A stretch of 5,429 nt of DNA from Collinsella sp. TF05-9AC (lineage in GTDB: Bacteria; Actinomycetota; Coriobacteriia; Coriobacteriales; Coriobacteriaceae), in NCBI RefSeq assembly GCF_003438495.1, contig NZ_QSSH01000056.1, forward strand, positions 1-5,429. Direction: 5' to 3'. The translations under genes were made by a program, and so were the position numbers. Shown here one piece after another: positions 5,079 to 5,429 of the stretch (position 1 is the stretch's first letter; the number at the start of each line of letters is the position of its first letter). The notes beneath the pieces were generated by a model. That model had not been told where the DNA came from. It saw only the letters and a list, made by a program, of their open reading frames with translations, and did no database searches.

Positions 5079-5132
5079 CTAAGAAATTTGATTCAGTAGA
5101 AGGCTAAATACTTCTGTAATAGCTGCATTCAT
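5079..5132 (-). other. Possible small ORF with strong Shine-Dalgarno (11 or 17 codons)
   Basis: CCAGGGGAGGGATGAATG contains a near-ideal ribosome binding site. The second ATG (5126-5128), at proper spacing, gives MQLLQKYLAFY (11 aa, stop at 5093). The first ATG (5130-5132), too close to the site, gives MNAAITEVFSLLLNQIS (17 aa, stop at 5079). The terminator hairpin begins six bases after the latter. The peptide is hydrophobic and could be a leader peptide, a type I toxin-like peptide or a chance reading. It could also be a relic start site, since 15 bases around it are shared with the start region of the 172-1329 gene. Confidence 0.25.
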
Positions 5133-5161
5133 CCCTCCCCTGGTTTCGCATAAACGGGGTC

Positions 5162-5429
5162 TTAGCAACGATATACAGCAGCCGGGAGCACTGTCCCCAG
5201 AATGAAAAGCGTTAAGGAAGCGGCGATCATGTTGTTGTCGCTGGTCTTGGGGAGAGACGTGGAGGCCGCGGTTGCGGTTTTAGGCTTGGAGGCCTTGGCG
5301 ACCGTGGTCTTGGTTACTGTCGTTGTTGTCTTGGTTGACGCGGCCGCGGGCTTTGGCGCGGGATTTGCCGAGGGTCCTGTGGTGGGCTCTCCGGCGGCGG
5401 GGTCGGCATCGGAGGAAGGCTCACCCGCC
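5162..5429 (-). CDS. Sortase-anchored surface protein, C-terminal part (5' end outside the window)
   Basis: The last 88 residues of a cell-wall protein; the reading frame runs off the right edge. Residues 1-30 are Pro/Ala/Gly/Glu-rich (AGEPSSDADPAAGEPTTG), 31-58 are Thr/Lys/Ala-rich (STKTTTTVTKTTV), typical of a wall-spanning stalk. The sorting signal follows: LPKTS (59-63) with D64, a hydrophobic segment MIAASLTLFILGTVLPAAVY (67-86), and the minimal tail RC. The fifth position is Ser instead of the usual Gly of LPxTG; LPxTS forms occur in Coriobacteriia as I recall. A sortase would cleave between Thr and Ser and attach the protein to peptidoglycan or build it into a pilus. The low-complexity coding sequence has strongly GC-rich third positions. 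The adhesive part and true function are not visible. The terminator at 5034-5072 probably ends its transcript. Confidence 0.82.
   Translation of the reverse strand, partial: AGEPSSDADPAAGEPTTGPSANPAPKPAAASTKTTTTVTKTTVAKASKPKTATAASTSLPKTSDNNMIAASLTLFILGTVLPAAVYRC

Overview
The window looks like an accessory stretch of a high-GC actinobacterium of the class Coriobacteriia, most likely Collinsella or a close relative. The grounds are the LPKTS-type sortase anchor, a long protein opening with a 'VCANTAFRYWRCPP' motif that I associate with Coriobacteriia, and an intergenic stretch at the left edge that resembles a dispersed Collinsella repeat. The genus call rests partly on memory. Every gene I can support is on the minus strand, so the layout below is given in transcription order, from high to low coordinates.

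5429-5034: the C-terminal end of a sortase-anchored surface protein (LPKTS, membrane helix, short tail), cut by the window edge. It is followed by a short leader with a near-perfect ribosome binding site and a tiny ORF, then a strong rho-independent terminator. 4965-3757: a promoter framed by a long inverted repeat drives a two-gene unit. The first gene is a two-helix membrane protein with a C-terminal GIY-YIG-type domain, whose frame is broken at a T6 run and whose catalytic residues are partly replaced. The second is a 174-aa soluble protein I do not recognise. 3564-2984: an 8+6+8 bp palindrome overlaps the probable promoter of a small toxin-antitoxin-like pair. This pair is an 88-aa protein overlapping by one base with a DUF4160 protein. 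2976-2747: a frameshifted gene fragment without a start. 2775-1913: a DUF3825 gene with its own good promoter. 1824-1659: tRNA-Val(CAC) with encoded CCA and a textbook terminator. 1329-172: a 385-aa protein with a restriction-endonuclease-like (DUF559/Vsr-like) C-terminal domain. 171-1: probable dispersed intergenic repeat.

The stretch from about 2984 to 5160 is visibly richer in A+T than the DUF3825 gene and the surface-protein gene. It carries small genes of toxin-antitoxin, nuclease-like or unknown type, together with a gene fragment. This is the pattern of a variable, horizontally acquired cassette. No integrase, transposase, CRISPR array or attachment-site duplication is visible. Candidates for something undescribed are the membrane-tethered, apparently inactive GIY-YIG protein with its 174-aa partner behind an operator-like dyad, and the DUF4160 pair with a partner that is not DUF2442.
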